Positions 23,395 to 32,500 of a DNA stretch of 64,000 nucleotides are shown here, piece by piece. The notes beneath the pieces were generated by a model. The model was not told the DNA's origin, searched no databases, and worked only from the letters and a program-made list of their open reading frames with translations. The first letter of the stretch is position 1. Every line of letters starts with the position of its first letter. A program made the position numbers and the translations under genes. The stretch spans positions 310,001 to 374,000 of the forward strand of contig NZ_JAEAGO010000001.1 of NCBI RefSeq assembly GCF_016464625.1, written 5' to 3'. This DNA comes from Penaeicola halotolerans (GTDB lineage Bacteria > Bacteroidota > Bacteroidia > Cytophagales > Cyclobacteriaceae).

Positions 23395-24093
23395 TTAACC
23401 AAGTTCTTGGTAGAGTTCCTGTAATTTTTTGGTTTCTTGGACAGTCTTGTTTAATACCTTGTCTATGATGAAGCTATAAGTGATCCAAACGAGTATAGCA
23501 AAGATAAATATGCTACCTAGCCAATGGTCTAAAGCCACGGGATTTTTCTTTTCTATGTAATTCATGGCATGAATATAAAATTGTAGAAATGGCGCTGTTC
23601 CTACTAATGAAATGCTGCTGATTTGATAGGAGCGATATTTCCTCAAATCTTTTTGCTTGAAGTGATATTTAATAAAAAAGTAGATCAACTTAGCTACAGT
23701 AAATAATACCAAGCTTGTGAGAAAGACCAACCAAAAATCAACTCTATCGCGTAGTAAATTAGCTAGGAGGTATATTATTGTAAAAAGACCTAAAGGATAA
23801 AGTATCTGAATACTACTAAATAGTGCTTTCGCTTCTGACTTGATATTGCTCCAAACCCTCTTTTGAATCAATGCCATATAGCTGTCCTCTAACACACTAA
23901 AGCCTAAGGGGCCAAAACTTGCATGTACTTGTTTGAAAGCCTCTTCAATAGAGATATTTGGGTTTTCCTCTCTAAGCGCTTCGATTTTGCAAGCGACATG
24001 GTCTAAGATTTCGTATTGCACATCTACATGAGTAAACCCTCTCTTTGCAATGAGTGATTTGATGATTTGAATGTCCTCTTTACTCAATTTCAT
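23395..24093 (-). CDS. PadR-operon membrane protein, third gene (232 aa)
   Basis: A 232-residue protein with an N-terminal helical soluble domain (about 1-80) containing FTHVDVQYEILDHVACKIEA and IEEAFKQVHASFG, then four to five membrane helices. The Y.EILDH motif followed by an acidic SIEEAF helix resembles the alpha-helical DUF1700/HAAS-type domain that often precedes TM segments in proteins encoded beside PadR regulators. It shares this layout with the two upstream genes and overlaps its neighbour by 4 nt (ATGA). Function unknown; a membrane sensor or signalling role regulated by PadR is inferred. Confidence 0.7.
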   Translation of the reverse strand: MKLSKEDIQIIKSLIAKRGFTHVDVQYEILDHVACKIEALREENPNISIEEAFKQVHASFGPLGFSVLEDSYMALIQKRVWSNIKSEAKALFSSIQILYPLGLFTIIYLLANLLRDRVDFWLVFLTSLVLFTVAKLIYFFIKYHFKQKDLRKYRSYQISSISLVGTAPFLQFYIHAMNYIEKKNPVALDHWLGSIFIFAILVWITYSFIIDKVLNKTVQETKKLQELYQELG

Positions 24094-24710
24094 GCCATGC
24101 TTAGTTTAGCCTGATTGATCACGCATTGGTATCCTATGATGATGTGTGTGATAGATAATGTAATCAAGGAAATGACCAAGGCAGGTGCAGAGGTGAAGAC
24201 ACTGATGAAGCCTATCAACGTACTGATCAGTACCAAAGACAACCAAAAGGTATTACCTATCGAAACTACCTTAGATCGTTTGAGATAATCCCTTTTAAAG
24301 AGACTTACAGTGAGCAGTGGTAATATGATAGCCAACAAACCTGTTCTAAGGAGCTTGATCATATCATCTACTGGTACGAACGATTGCTGATAAGTCATAT
24401 ACACCAAAGCTCCTATAGCTAATATGTAGATCACTCGATAGCTAGTCAATAACTTTTTCCAAGCAGTGGACAACTGTATCAAAGCACCTAAATGGCTATT
24501 GAGTAAGGCCCTCATTTGGAAGTTTGAAGGTTGAATCAAATCAACAGCTTCATTGAGTAGTACATCAAAATTATCTTCATTCAGGCGTGGATCATGTGTC
24601 AATTGCTCTGCTATATGATCCGTGAGTTCCTCTACTAGATCTGTATAGTAAAGAGGTGTTTTACGTACCCTTTCTCTAATGATGTCTATTTGTAATCGAC
24701 TTAGCTCCAT
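24090..24710 (-). CDS. PadR-operon membrane protein, second gene (206 aa)
   Basis: 206 residues. The N-terminal helical part has PLYYTDLVEELTDHIAEQL, aligning by eye with the EILDH segment of the genes on both sides. Four membrane helices follow (for example IYILAIGALVYMTYQ, GLLAIILPLLTVSLF, FWLSLVLISTLIGFISVF and ALVISLITLSITHIIIGYQ). It overlaps the upstream gene by 10 nt and the downstream by 4 nt. Sequence identity to its two paralogues is low, so the triplication is old. Confidence 0.7.
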   Translation of the reverse strand: MELSRLQIDIIRERVRKTPLYYTDLVEELTDHIAEQLTHDPRLNEDNFDVLLNEAVDLIQPSNFQMRALLNSHLGALIQLSTAWKKLLTSYRVIYILAIGALVYMTYQQSFVPVDDMIKLLRTGLLAIILPLLTVSLFKRDYLKRSKVVSIGNTFWLSLVLISTLIGFISVFTSAPALVISLITLSITHIIIGYQCVINQAKLSMA

Positions 24711-25396
24711 AGTAGTTTAGCATCTAGTTTGGTGCGAAATACCTTAAGTGAGGCATAGGTATGTGCGATGATGATGGCATAGATCACTACAATATAGACT
24801 GCATACTGAGGGATAAAGAAGTTAAAGTCCTCCTCAAAAAAGATTCTAGGCATTAAAATAGTCAATTGCATGATCGTAATGCCAAGGTTAGCATTTTGAC
24901 CTACCTGCTCGATCTGTGCATAGCGCGCTTTGTGTTCTTTAAACTGGATATTTTCCGTTTTTCTCAAGCGGTATCTTTTGTAGGATACCCAGAAAAATAA
25001 TACTACGGGTACAGCTGCTATAGATAGCATTGATATGGCTAAGGCTATTCCAAAACCAGCATCTAAGAGCATGGGTACAGCAATGTACAAGAGCAGCATC
25101 ATGGCTAGGCTGGTCATCACATAGGGCCATCTAAAGACCGATATGAAATTTTTCCAGTGTAGTCTTCTGACTTCCTTATTAAGTGCTTGGTAAAATTTGG
25201 CTTCAGTAGCCGCCACTCTTCCAGCCGTCCAGATCTCATCTTGCTGAGAGATGATGGTATCTAAATCTTCAGTACCCGCTTCATAAGCAGCAGCATAGTG
25301 GTCTAAGATTTCTCTATAGAATTCAATGTACTTAAAAGGCTTTTGACTAAGATGGTCAGCCAGTTTTTGCTGTTGTGAGTCAGTTAACTTTCTCAT
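24701..25396 (-). CDS. PadR-operon membrane protein, first gene (231 aa)
   Basis: 231 residues with the same plan: a helical N-terminus (KPFKYIEFYREILDHYAAAY, then an acidic helix) followed by a pair of TM helices (VMTSLAMMLLLYIAVPMLL, GIALAISMLSIAAVPVVLFF), a basic cytosolic loop and a further TM pair at the C-terminus. Its ATG overlaps the padR stop (ATGA). Together with the two following genes it forms a PadR-led operon of related membrane proteins. No transport or enzyme motif is visible. Confidence 0.72.
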   Translation of the reverse strand: MRKLTDSQQQKLADHLSQKPFKYIEFYREILDHYAAAYEAGTEDLDTIISQQDEIWTAGRVAATEAKFYQALNKEVRRLHWKNFISVFRWPYVMTSLAMMLLLYIAVPMLLDAGFGIALAISMLSIAAVPVVLFFWVSYKRYRLRKTENIQFKEHKARYAQIEQVGQNANLGITIMQLTILMPRIFFEEDFNFFIPQYAVYIVVIYAIIIAHTYASLKVFRTKLDAKLLWS

Positions 25397-25734
25397 GAAT
25401 CTAGGGCAGTTTTAGGTAAGAGGATCTTATCTAGGGTATCTAAAAAGGCTTTCATTTCTGCTATTTTGGTGCTCACCTCTTTTTGGCCTGATTTAGTAAG
25501 ACTATAATATTTGCGTACACGGTTATCCACCATTTGCGTTTCAGTGGTGAGGAGTCCTTCTGCTTCTAGTTTGTGTAGGGCAGGGTAGAGAGCACCTTCT
25601 GTGATCTTGATTTCTCCCGAAGTGAGTTCTTTTACCTTTTGCGTGATCTCATAGCCATACATTTTATCATGACTCTCCATGAGTTTGAGGATGATCGTTT
25701 GTAGGCTTCCTTTGATGAGTTGGCTATTGGACAT
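25393..25734 (-). CDS. PadR-family transcriptional regulator
   Basis: A 113-residue winged-helix protein of the PadR N-terminal-domain-only class. Signature segments: GSLQTIILKLMESHDKMYGY near the start, EGALYPALHKLEAEGLLTT (recognition helix and wing), and RVRKYYSLTKSGQKE, followed by the C-terminal dimerisation helix. Such proteins usually repress their own operon, which often encodes membrane proteins. A palindrome overlapping the promoter (25773-25797) is a fitting operator. It leads the operon of three membrane proteins. Confidence 0.9.
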   Translation of the reverse strand: MSNSQLIKGSLQTIILKLMESHDKMYGYEITQKVKELTSGEIKITEGALYPALHKLEAEGLLTTETQMVDNRVRKYYSLTKSGQKEVSTKIAEMKAFLDTLDKILLPKTALDS

Positions 25735-25754
25735 ATCGTCTTTAATTAATACTC

Positions 25755-25762
25755 CAAATATA
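25755..25762 (-). promoter_or_regulatory. Promoter -7 box of the padR operon
   Basis: On the minus strand TATATTTG matches TAnnTTTG, 20 nt upstream of the padR ATG. The expected -33 position falls inside the palindromic operator, and no clean TTTG is seen there. Confidence 0.55.
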
Positions 25763-25772
25763 TAAGAAAATT

Positions 25773-25797
25773 ATATACATTAGAATCTTATGTATAT
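25773..25797. promoter_or_regulatory. Probable PadR operator
   Basis: ATATACAT (25773-25780), 9-nt spacer, ATGTATAT (25790-25797): perfect 8-bp inverted arms. Known PadR boxes are ACAT/ATGT dyads, which fits. It covers the region between -7 and -33, so a bound repressor would block RNA polymerase. Confidence 0.6.
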
Positions 25798-25805
25798 ATT
25801 TAACT

Positions 25806-25837
25806 CGAAAAAAAGAGACCCTGATATAGGTCTCTCT
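25806..25837 (-). terminator. Terminator after the thiamine-binding protein gene
   Basis: On the minus strand AGAGACC, 8-nt loop, GGTCTCT followed by a T7 run. It separates the pth transcript from the padR operon. Confidence 0.8.
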
Positions 25838-25916
25838 TGATAAATGGTTTAAACAATGCCATGTGTCTTATTGATTTGAGCCTTTGGCTGTTCTATAATT
25901 TATGCTTAAACCTACA

Positions 25917-26210
25917 TCAATGTGCGAATTTGGCTGTTTTCTCTCCCATCGAGACGTCCCCACCATTTCTGATGTGCATTCTGTAGTAGACGAGTACTTC
26001 ATCTGCTCCTGCATTGAGGACTGCCTGCTGTGCTTCTAGTGCGATCTGCATGAGTTGTTCTTGTGGGCCTTCCATGACTGTCTCAAAGGGTGTCACTTCA
26101 TAGGGTACGCCTGACTGTTGGATCACCGCGATGGCTTGGTCTACGAGTAAGTAGGTGTCAAGTGTTTTACTTTTTGGGACAATTTGTATGCCTAGATTGA
26201 TGTGATGCAT
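25917..26210 (-). CDS. Thiamine-binding protein, MTH1187/YkoF-like
   Basis: A 97-residue protein of the small alpha/beta ferredoxin-like family once called DUF77. Features: a first strand INLGIQIVPKSK, a helix TYLLVDQAIAVIQQSG, then YEVTPFETVMEGPQEQLMQI, where the central strand and Glu are conserved, and ADEVLVYYRMHIRNGGDVSM near the end. Members bind thiamine or related heterocycles; no TPP riboswitch was noticed nearby. It lies 10 nt after pth on the same strand, so it is co-transcribed with it. Confidence 0.8.
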   Translation of the reverse strand: MHHINLGIQIVPKSKTLDTYLLVDQAIAVIQQSGVPYEVTPFETVMEGPQEQLMQIALEAQQAVLNAGADEVLVYYRMHIRNGGDVSMGEKTAKFAH

Positions 26211-26220
26211 GATGGTATAT

Positions 26221-26781
26221 TTAGTCGTTAAATTGAGTCATGGTCATGTTGATGCCGATGGTAGAGAAAGCATAGATCATCTCGATAGCTTTGTCCATAA
26301 AGATCGGTAGCTCATCGATCTCTTGCTGTGTCCAGCGACCGAGCACGTAGTCTACTTGACGTCCTTTGGGGAAATCATCTCCAATCCCAAACTTGAGTCG
26401 AGGATAGTCTTGCCCTCCTGTGAGCGCTTCGATATTTTTGAGACCATTGTGTCCAGCACTGGAGCCTTTGCCTCTCATCCGCAGCTTCCCAAATGGGAGC
26501 GCCACATCATCCACGATTACGAGGATGTTTTCTTTGGGTATCTTGAGCTCATTCATCCAGTAGTTGACTGCTTTTCCACTGAGATTCATATAAGTCGTAG
26601 GCTTGATCAGGTGTAGCTGTCGGCCTTTGTACTTGATCTCCGTGCTAAAAGCTAGTCGGCTGCTTTGCCAAGTTGCGCCTGCCTTGTCAGCCAGTCGGTC
26701 TAAGGTCAGAAAGCCTACATTGTGTCGAGTGAGTTCATATTCAGGGCCGATATTGCCCAATCCTATGATGAGGTATTTCAT
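26221..26781 (-). CDS. pth: Peptidyl-tRNA hydrolase
   Basis: A 186-residue Pth that releases tRNA from prematurely dropped peptidyl-tRNA. N10 and catalytic H20 are in [17 protein letters not shown], followed by [13 protein letters not shown], the catalytic Asp in [13 protein letters not shown], and [20 protein letters not shown]. Length is standard. Its own TATTTTTG -7 box overlaps the T run of the rplY terminator, so it can be transcribed separately from rplY. Confidence 0.96.
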   Translation of the reverse strand: MKYLIIGLGNIGPEYELTRHNVGFLTLDRLADKAGATWQSSRLAFSTEIKYKGRQLHLIKPTTYMNLSGKAVNYWMNELKIPKENILVIVDDVALPFGKLRMRGKGSSAGHNGLKNIEALTGGQDYPRLKFGIGDDFPKGRQVDYVLGRWTQQEIDELPIFMDKAIEMIYAFSTIGINMTMTQFND

Positions 26782-26812
26782 GGAGATCGTGTGTATCTTT
26801 TGTGATGTGGTA

Positions 26813-26820
26813 CAAAAATA
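26813..26820 (-). promoter_or_regulatory. Promoter -7 box of pth
   Basis: TATTTTTG on the minus strand, about 32 nt before the pth start, immediately after the rplY terminator stem. No clear -33 box. Confidence 0.4.
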
Positions 26821-26848
26821 AAAAATCCTGCCTTTTTGGGGCAGGATT
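26819..26848 (-). terminator. Terminator of rplY
   Basis: AATCCTGCC, 7-nt loop, GGCAGGATT followed by TTTTA on the minus strand: a strong 9-bp stem, 24 nt after the rplY stop. Confidence 0.88.
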
Positions 26849-26871
26849 CTCTGATAAATGCTTGTTGAATA

Positions 26872-27444
26872 TTATTCAGCAGCTTGCTTACCTCTAAGTG
26901 CTCTAGGAATTTCGATAGAAGCGATAGAGACATTAGGGCTGTTGAGTACTTCAAGACCTTCTCCAAGTTGTACTTCACCTACTTTCACTGACTTACCTAG
27001 GTCAAGTGAAGAGATATCCACAGGAATAGAATCTGGCATATCCTTAGGGAATGCTTTGATCTTAAGTGTTCTCAATTTAAGAGAAAGTTTACCCCCTTTT
27101 TGGATACCGATAGAAGAACCTGTGATTTCTACAGGGATTTCCATTTTCACTGGCTTAGTATCGTCTACTGCCAAGAAATCTGCGTGAAGCAAAGCATCAC
27201 TTACTGGGTGGTACTGGCTATCTTGAATAATGGCTTTGATGATCTGACCTTCAATGTTCAGCTCAACCATGTAAACGTTTGGTGAATAAAGCAATGGTCT
27301 GAACTGAATCGCTGGAGCGTAAAAGTGAACTTGCTCACCTTTTCCGTAAACTACGCAAGGGATGTTACCCTCAAGTCTGTTTGCTACAGCATCTTTCTTA
27401 CCGAGATTTGCTCTTTTAAACCCTATAATCTCTAAACTTTTCAT
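26872..27444 (-). CDS. rplY: 50S ribosomal protein L25/general stress protein Ctc
   Basis: A 190-residue L25 of the long (Ctc/TL5) type. The N-terminal 5S-rRNA-binding domain begins MKSLEIIGFKRANLGKKDA and contains EGNIPCVVYGKGEQVHFYA and HADFLAVD. The C-terminal beta domain ends with GEGLEVLNSPNVSIASIEIP and a short Ala/Glu tail. It lies 34 nt downstream of prs on the same strand, the prs-rplY-pth order common in bacteria, and ends at a strong terminator. Confidence 0.94.
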   Translation of the reverse strand: MKSLEIIGFKRANLGKKDAVANRLEGNIPCVVYGKGEQVHFYAPAIQFRPLLYSPNVYMVELNIEGQIIKAIIQDSQYHPVSDALLHADFLAVDDTKPVKMEIPVEITGSSIGIQKGGKLSLKLRTLKIKAFPKDMPDSIPVDISSLDLGKSVKVGEVQLGEGLEVLNSPNVSIASIEIPRALRGKQAAE

Positions 27445-27478
27445 TTGTGTGTGTTTTATGTAAATTAAATTGTTTCTA

Positions 27479-28408
27479 TTAAATAAACAGTGAACTGATC
27501 GAATCGTGGTCTGTCACTGCTTTGATCGCTTTGGCAAATAGATCCGCTACGGTCAATACTTTTATCTTTTCAGACGGCCTTTTGAGAGGGATAGTGTCTG
27601 TGACTACCAATTCCTCTAAGACCGAGTTTTCAATGTTTTCATAGGCATTGCCAGAGAGCACTGCATGTGTGGCGATGGCTCTAACTGATCTAGCGCCTTT
27701 TTCTTTGATGATCGCGGCAGCTTTACAGATCGTACCTGCAGTGTCAATCATATCATCTACTAGGATGATATCTTTACCTTCTACATCACCGATCACTTGC
27801 ATAGAAGCGATCTCATTGGCTCTTTTGCGGTGCTTGTCACACACGACCATTTCTACCTCGAAGTGCTTAGCGTAGCTTCTCGCTCTTCCTACGCCTCCCA
27901 CATCAGGAGCAGCAAAGGTCAATTCTGAAAGCTGTAAACTCTGTAGATAAGGCACAAAGATGGCAGAACCGTTGAGGTGATCAAGTGGGATGTCAAAGAA
28001 TCCTTGGATCTGACCTGCATGCAAGTCACAAGTGATCACTCTGTCAGCACCTGCTGATGTCAATATGTTAGCAATCAATTTGGCTGCAATAGACACTCTA
28101 GGCTTATCCTTTCGGTCTTGTCTGGCATATCCATAATATGGAATCACTGCTACTACCTTACTCGCACTGGCTCTTTTCGCGGCATCTATCATGAGCATGA
28201 GCTCTAAGATATTGTCTGCTGAGGGGTTGGTCGACTGAATCAAGAAAACATCACATCCACGCACACTTTCATTGAAGCTAGGAGAGATTTCTCCATCACT
28301 AAACTTCGATATTGTCAATGCGCCTAGTGGCTTGCCATAGCTTTTGGCTATTTTCTCAGCCAAATAGTTAGAGTTGGTTCCTGAGAATAGCTTGATTTCT
28401 GATGACAT
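27479..28408 (-). CDS. prs: Ribose-phosphate pyrophosphokinase
   Basis: A 309-residue PRPP synthetase joining ATP and ribose 5-phosphate to make PRPP for nucleotide, His and Trp synthesis. Visible motifs: an N-terminal KLFSGTNSNYLAEKIAKSYG, YYGYARQDRKDKPRVSIAAK (flexible loop and ATP contacts), CDLHAGQIQGFFDIPLDHL and the PRPP loop DIILVDDMIDTAGTICKAA. Length is standard. A TACCTTTG -7 box lies about 50 nt upstream. Confidence 0.96.
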   Translation of the reverse strand: MSSEIKLFSGTNSNYLAEKIAKSYGKPLGALTISKFSDGEISPSFNESVRGCDVFLIQSTNPSADNILELMLMIDAAKRASASKVVAVIPYYGYARQDRKDKPRVSIAAKLIANILTSAGADRVITCDLHAGQIQGFFDIPLDHLNGSAIFVPYLQSLQLSELTFAAPDVGGVGRARSYAKHFEVEMVVCDKHRKRANEIASMQVIGDVEGKDIILVDDMIDTAGTICKAAAIIKEKGARSVRAIATHAVLSGNAYENIENSVLEELVVTDTIPLKRPSEKIKVLTVADLFAKAIKAVTDHDSISSLFI

Positions 28409-28455
28409 CAGTCTGGGAGTTTTGGGTTAGTAGTGATACTGCCTTTTACAAGGTG

Positions 28456-28463
28456 CAAAGGTA
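28456..28463 (-). promoter_or_regulatory. Promoter -7 box of prs
   Basis: TACCTTTG on the minus strand, followed by CACC, 47 nt before the prs ATG. The usual -33 TTTG is not obvious. Confidence 0.5.
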
Positions 28464-28526
28464 AATAATTTTGAGTGTCTTCCTACAGCAGTATATAAAT
28501 TATTTTAGACTCAAAAGTGGCTGCAA

Positions 28527-29216
28527 CTATATATAATCCAAGAAACTCTTCATTTTAGAATCTGGATCTTCTACATAGTCATCATAAAGCTCTAATTTAT
28601 CTATCGCTTCATAGAATTTTTTCACATCCACTAAGTAAGAAATCTTCAAGTACACATTTTTGTAAATGGCGATTTGTTTGCCCTTAGTGCCAGTGATCAC
28701 GATCGTCTTTTGCTCTGATTGGGACAAAAATTCTGACTCAGAGATCACTTCATTGGTCACGTACTTGTGGTGTATAGCCTTGAGAATCAGTGGTGAGCTC
28801 TCTATGTCATCAAACTCATTCATCACCATGCAGAGGTTATCATCCATGAGGAAAAAATACAGTCTGATGCGTGACTTACCTACTCTCCTCGAATATTTGA
28901 TACTTGTGATATCTTGGCCTTTGATGGTAGATTGCACTTTGAGTGCAGGCTTTCCATACAAGTCAAATATGGCTTTTTCAGAACTGATGTCATCAAAGTT
29001 GAGAAGAGAGCTTAGGTCTTTAGTCGTATTAAACTTGAGCAGTTGACTTTCGTCTTTGAGATAAAAAAAGGTACTATTGAAAAAGGAGAGGGGTTCGAAT
29101 ATTCTCGTTTCACGGAAAAAGAAGAACTTGTGAGTTTCGTTTTTGTACTTTTTCTCAACGATACTCACACCAGTAACAACTTCTTTTACTTTTTTAAGAT
29201 ATGAAACGAGGCCCAT
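28527..29216 (-). CDS. Conserved-looking hypothetical protein (229 aa)
   Basis: Unrecognised. A 229-residue soluble protein without signal peptide, rich in beta-strand and aromatic segments (NETHKFFFFRETRIFEPLSF, SRIRLYFFLMDDNLCMVMNE), ending with acidic YDDYVEDPDSKMKSFLDYI. The pattern of repeated short strands resembles folds of the lipocalin or chaperone type, but I see no diagnostic motif. It stands alone between prs and tRNA-Gln. Codon use and composition look like the core genome. Confidence 0.65.
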   Translation of the reverse strand: MGLVSYLKKVKEVVTGVSIVEKKYKNETHKFFFFRETRIFEPLSFFNSTFFYLKDESQLLKFNTTKDLSSLLNFDDISSEKAIFDLYGKPALKVQSTIKGQDITSIKYSRRVGKSRIRLYFFLMDDNLCMVMNEFDDIESSPLILKAIHHKYVTNEVISESEFLSQSEQKTIVITGTKGKQIAIYKNVYLKISYLVDVKKFYEAIDKLELYDDYVEDPDSKMKSFLDYI

Positions 29217-29327
29217 CTAACGGTGTTGAATAATAATATGTCTGACAAATTAAGCAGAAGCTATGGTAATTAAAAGATTCTCTGCTGAATAATTTAACTA
29301 GCCATATCAAGGCAAATATGACACCAT

Positions 29328-29357
29328 AAAAAAAAGGGGAGTGTAAAGCTCCCCTCT
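29328..29357 (-). terminator. Terminator of tRNA-Gln
   Basis: Minus strand GGGGAG, loop CTTTACA, CTCCCC followed by a T8 run, beginning a few nt after the tRNA 3' end. Confidence 0.88.
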
Positions 29358-29359
29358 TG

Positions 29360-29432
29360 TTGACCGACTAGGGCTCGAACCTAGACTCTTCTGAACCAAA
29401 ATCAGACGTGTTGCCAGTTACACCATCGGTCA
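29360..29432 (-). tRNA. tRNA-Gln (anticodon TTG)
   Basis: The minus strand folds as a cloverleaf. The acceptor stem is TGACCGA/TCGGTCA with discriminator A. The anticodon arm TCTGA-TTTTGGT-TCAGA has TTG at positions 34-36, and the T arm has CTAGG-TTCGAGC-CCTAG. The D arm includes TGTAACTGGCAACA. CCA is not encoded. A single gene with its own promoter and terminator. Confidence 0.96.
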
Positions 29433-29447
29433 TTGTTTTAACGTCTG

Positions 29448-29478
29448 CAAAAGTAGTAAGCTTTGATTATTACACAAA
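29448..29478 (-). promoter_or_regulatory. Promoter of tRNA-Gln
   Basis: Minus strand TTTG (29478-29475), 19-nt spacer, TACTTTTG (29455-29448): a full match to the Bacteroidota sigma-A consensus, placing the start about 8 nt upstream of the mature tRNA. Confidence 0.7.
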
Positions 29479-29538
29479 ACTTTGAAAGAGAATTTTTAAG
29501 ACTAAAGTTTAAATGATTAAAAATCAGTCAGAAATTTT

Positions 29539-32500
29539 TCAGCCTAACTGAGAATCTACCCACTTTCTTGCATTGACGAATGCTTCTATCCATGGAGACA
29601 CTTCATCCGTGTTGCGATCTTCTGGATAATGCGCCCAGTTCCAAGGGAAGAGTGAGCGCTCGATGTGTGGCATCATAGCCAAGTGGCGACCATCCTCACT
29701 ATAGATACCTGCTGTAGCATGATCTGATCCATTTGGATTGCCAGGGTATGCTTCATAGGCATATTGCATGGCGTAGTGGTATTGATCCTTAGCCAATGGG
29801 AGATGGAATTTACCTTCCCCATGTGCTACCCAAACACCTAAACGCTGTCCACTGAGTGAACCAAGCATGATTGATTGATTCTCTGGTACGATTACATTGA
29901 GGAAGTTAGACTCAAACTTATGGCTCGCATTGTGGAGCATCTTAGGCTTTTGGGCGTGATCTGGTGTGATCAAACCTAGCTCGATCATGAGTTGGCAACC
30001 ATTGCAAACACCTAAACTTAGGGTGTCTTTTCTAGCGTAGAAGTTGTCAAGCGCTTTTTTCGCTTTCTCATTGTAAAGGAAGGCTCCTGCCCATCCTTTG
30101 GCTGAACCAAGCACATCTGAGTTGGAGAATCCTCCCACAAATACGATCATCTGCACATCACTGAGGTCTTCCGCTCCAGAGATAAGGTCTGTCATGTGGA
30201 TGTCTTTCACTTCAAAGCCCGCTAGGTATAGTGCATAAGCCATCTCACGGTCACCATTGACTCCTTTTTCACGGATAATGGCCGCTTTGGCTTTGCCTGT
30301 AGTCTGACGATGAGGATCTAAGCCTAGACTAGCGTATGTTCCTTCAAAGTTTCTATCAAACTCAAATGACAGGACTTGTTGCTTATAATTTTCAAATCTG
30401 GCTGTAGCAAATGATTCACCACTTTGCTTTTTGTCTAACTGATAAGAAGACTGGTACCAAGTGTCTCTCATCTCAGCCACTGATAAGTTGAGTCCAATGT
30501 CTGAAATCCTTACTTCTGGCTGTTGGATGACCTCTGCCAATGAGATGTATTCGATGCTGAGATTGTCCAATACAGCTCTCACATAATCTTCGTCTTCGAT
30601 CTGAATGAGGATGCCAGGGTTTTCATTGAAGAGTGCTTTGATCAAGTCTTTTTCTCTCAATCGATCAAGCTTGACTTGAAGTCCTAGTCCAGGACTAGGG
30701 AAGCACATTTCTAGTAAAGCGGTAATCAATCCACCTGAAGAGATGTCATGACCTGCTGCTATTTTACCGTTTTTGATTAATGACTGAGTCGCCATGAAAG
30801 CTTTAGCAAAATAGCTCGCATCAGCCACATCTGGTGCTTGAGTACCTAGCTGGTTACAAACTTGTGCAAAACTACTTCCTCCTAGTTCAAAAGCGCTTTT
30901 TGAAAGGTTGAGATAGTAAATTTTTGAGCCTATTTTATTTTTTAATGCTGGACTGACGATCTGTTTTACATCAGCACATTCACCTACAGAAGAGATGATC
31001 ACCGTACCTGGTGAATAGACAGTTTGTCCGTCAGGGTACTTCTGGGTCATGGAGAGAGAGTCCTTGCCAGTTGGTACGTTGATACCTAGTGCGATAGAGA
31101 AGTCACTGACTGCTTGTACCGCCTCATAAAGTCTTGCGTTTTCACCTTCATTTTTAGCTGGCCACATCCAGTTGGCACTAAGGGAAACACCCTGTAATCC
31201 GTGCGTCAAAGGAGCCCAGACCAAGTTAGTCAAAGCCTCTGCAATGGCCAATCTCGAGCCGGCCGCTGGACTGATCAGAGCGGCAACTGGTGCATGCCCT
31301 ATGGCAGTAGCGATCCCTTTTTCTCCGAGATAGTCGATGGACATAGCGGCTACGTTATTAAGAGGGAGTTGTAAAGCACCTACTGTTTGTTGTTTAGCCA
31401 CTCGGCCTGTTACCGAGCGGTCTACCTTGTTGGTTAACCAATCTTTACAAGCGACTGCTTCTAGTTGAAGTATCTGTGTGATATAGTTTTTGATCTCAGC
31501 AGCATCATAAGTGATCGGAGCAAAGTTAGCAGTCCTTGTTTTATCCTCTAGTATGGTCACTGGTGAAGAGCCAAACATGTGCTTGAGTTCCCATTTGACT
31601 GGACTCTCAGCAGCATTTTTACCTAAAAATGTAAAAGACATATCGCCTGTAGTCTCACCGACAACATAGAAGGGTGCACGCTCTCTTTTAGCTATTTTCT
31701 CTAGTTGTGCTAGGTCTTGCTTTTTCACCACAAGCCCCATTCTTTCTTGAGACTCATTGCCTATGATTTCTTTATCAGATAGGGTAGGATCACCTACAGG
31801 TAGTTTTTTGATATCGATGGTGCCACCTGTGTTTTCTACGAGTTCAGAGAGGCAGTTAAGGTGACCACCTGCTCCATGGTCGTGGATAGAGATGATCGGG
31901 TTTTCTTTGTTTTCCGCCATAGCACGGATCACATTGGCTACGCGCTTTTGCATCTCAGGATTGGATCTTTGGATGGCATTGAGTTCGATGGCGTTAGAGA
32001 ATACGCCTGTATTCACCGAAGAAACAGCACTACCTCCCATACCGATGCGGTAGTTATCTCCACCCATCACTACGATCTGATCACCTTTGGCAGGTTCTTT
32101 TTTCTTGCTGTAAGATTTACGCGTGAAGCCTACACCACCAGCCAGCATGATGACTTTATCAAAGCCATATTGCTTTTGGTTTTCAGCATGCTCAAATGTC
32201 AAGACAGAGCCGCAGATGAGTGGCTGTCCAAACTTATTCCCGAAATCACTAGCACCATTGGAGGCTTTGATCAGGATGTCCATGGGTGTTTGATACAACC
32301 AAGGACGCTCTTTGTAGTTTTTCTCCCAAGTACGTGCGCCTCCAGATCTAGGGTATGATGTCATATACACTGCTGTCCCAGCAAGTGGAATAGAGGCAGT
32401 ACCTCCAGCAAGCCTGTCTCTGATCTCTCCTCCCGAACCTGTAGCAGCACCATTAAATGGTTCTACAGTAGTAGGGAAGTTGTGCGTTTCTGCTTTCAAA

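Noticed and set aside
25738..26220. Possible TPP riboswitch near the thiamine-binding protein gene
   Set aside because: No THI-box-like conserved segments (such as CUGAGA near a second conserved arm) were found upstream of this gene, which is directly downstream of pth.
31861..32358. 165-codon frame antisense to purL
   Set aside because: It is a shadow of the strongly conserved purL coding strand; no independent signals.
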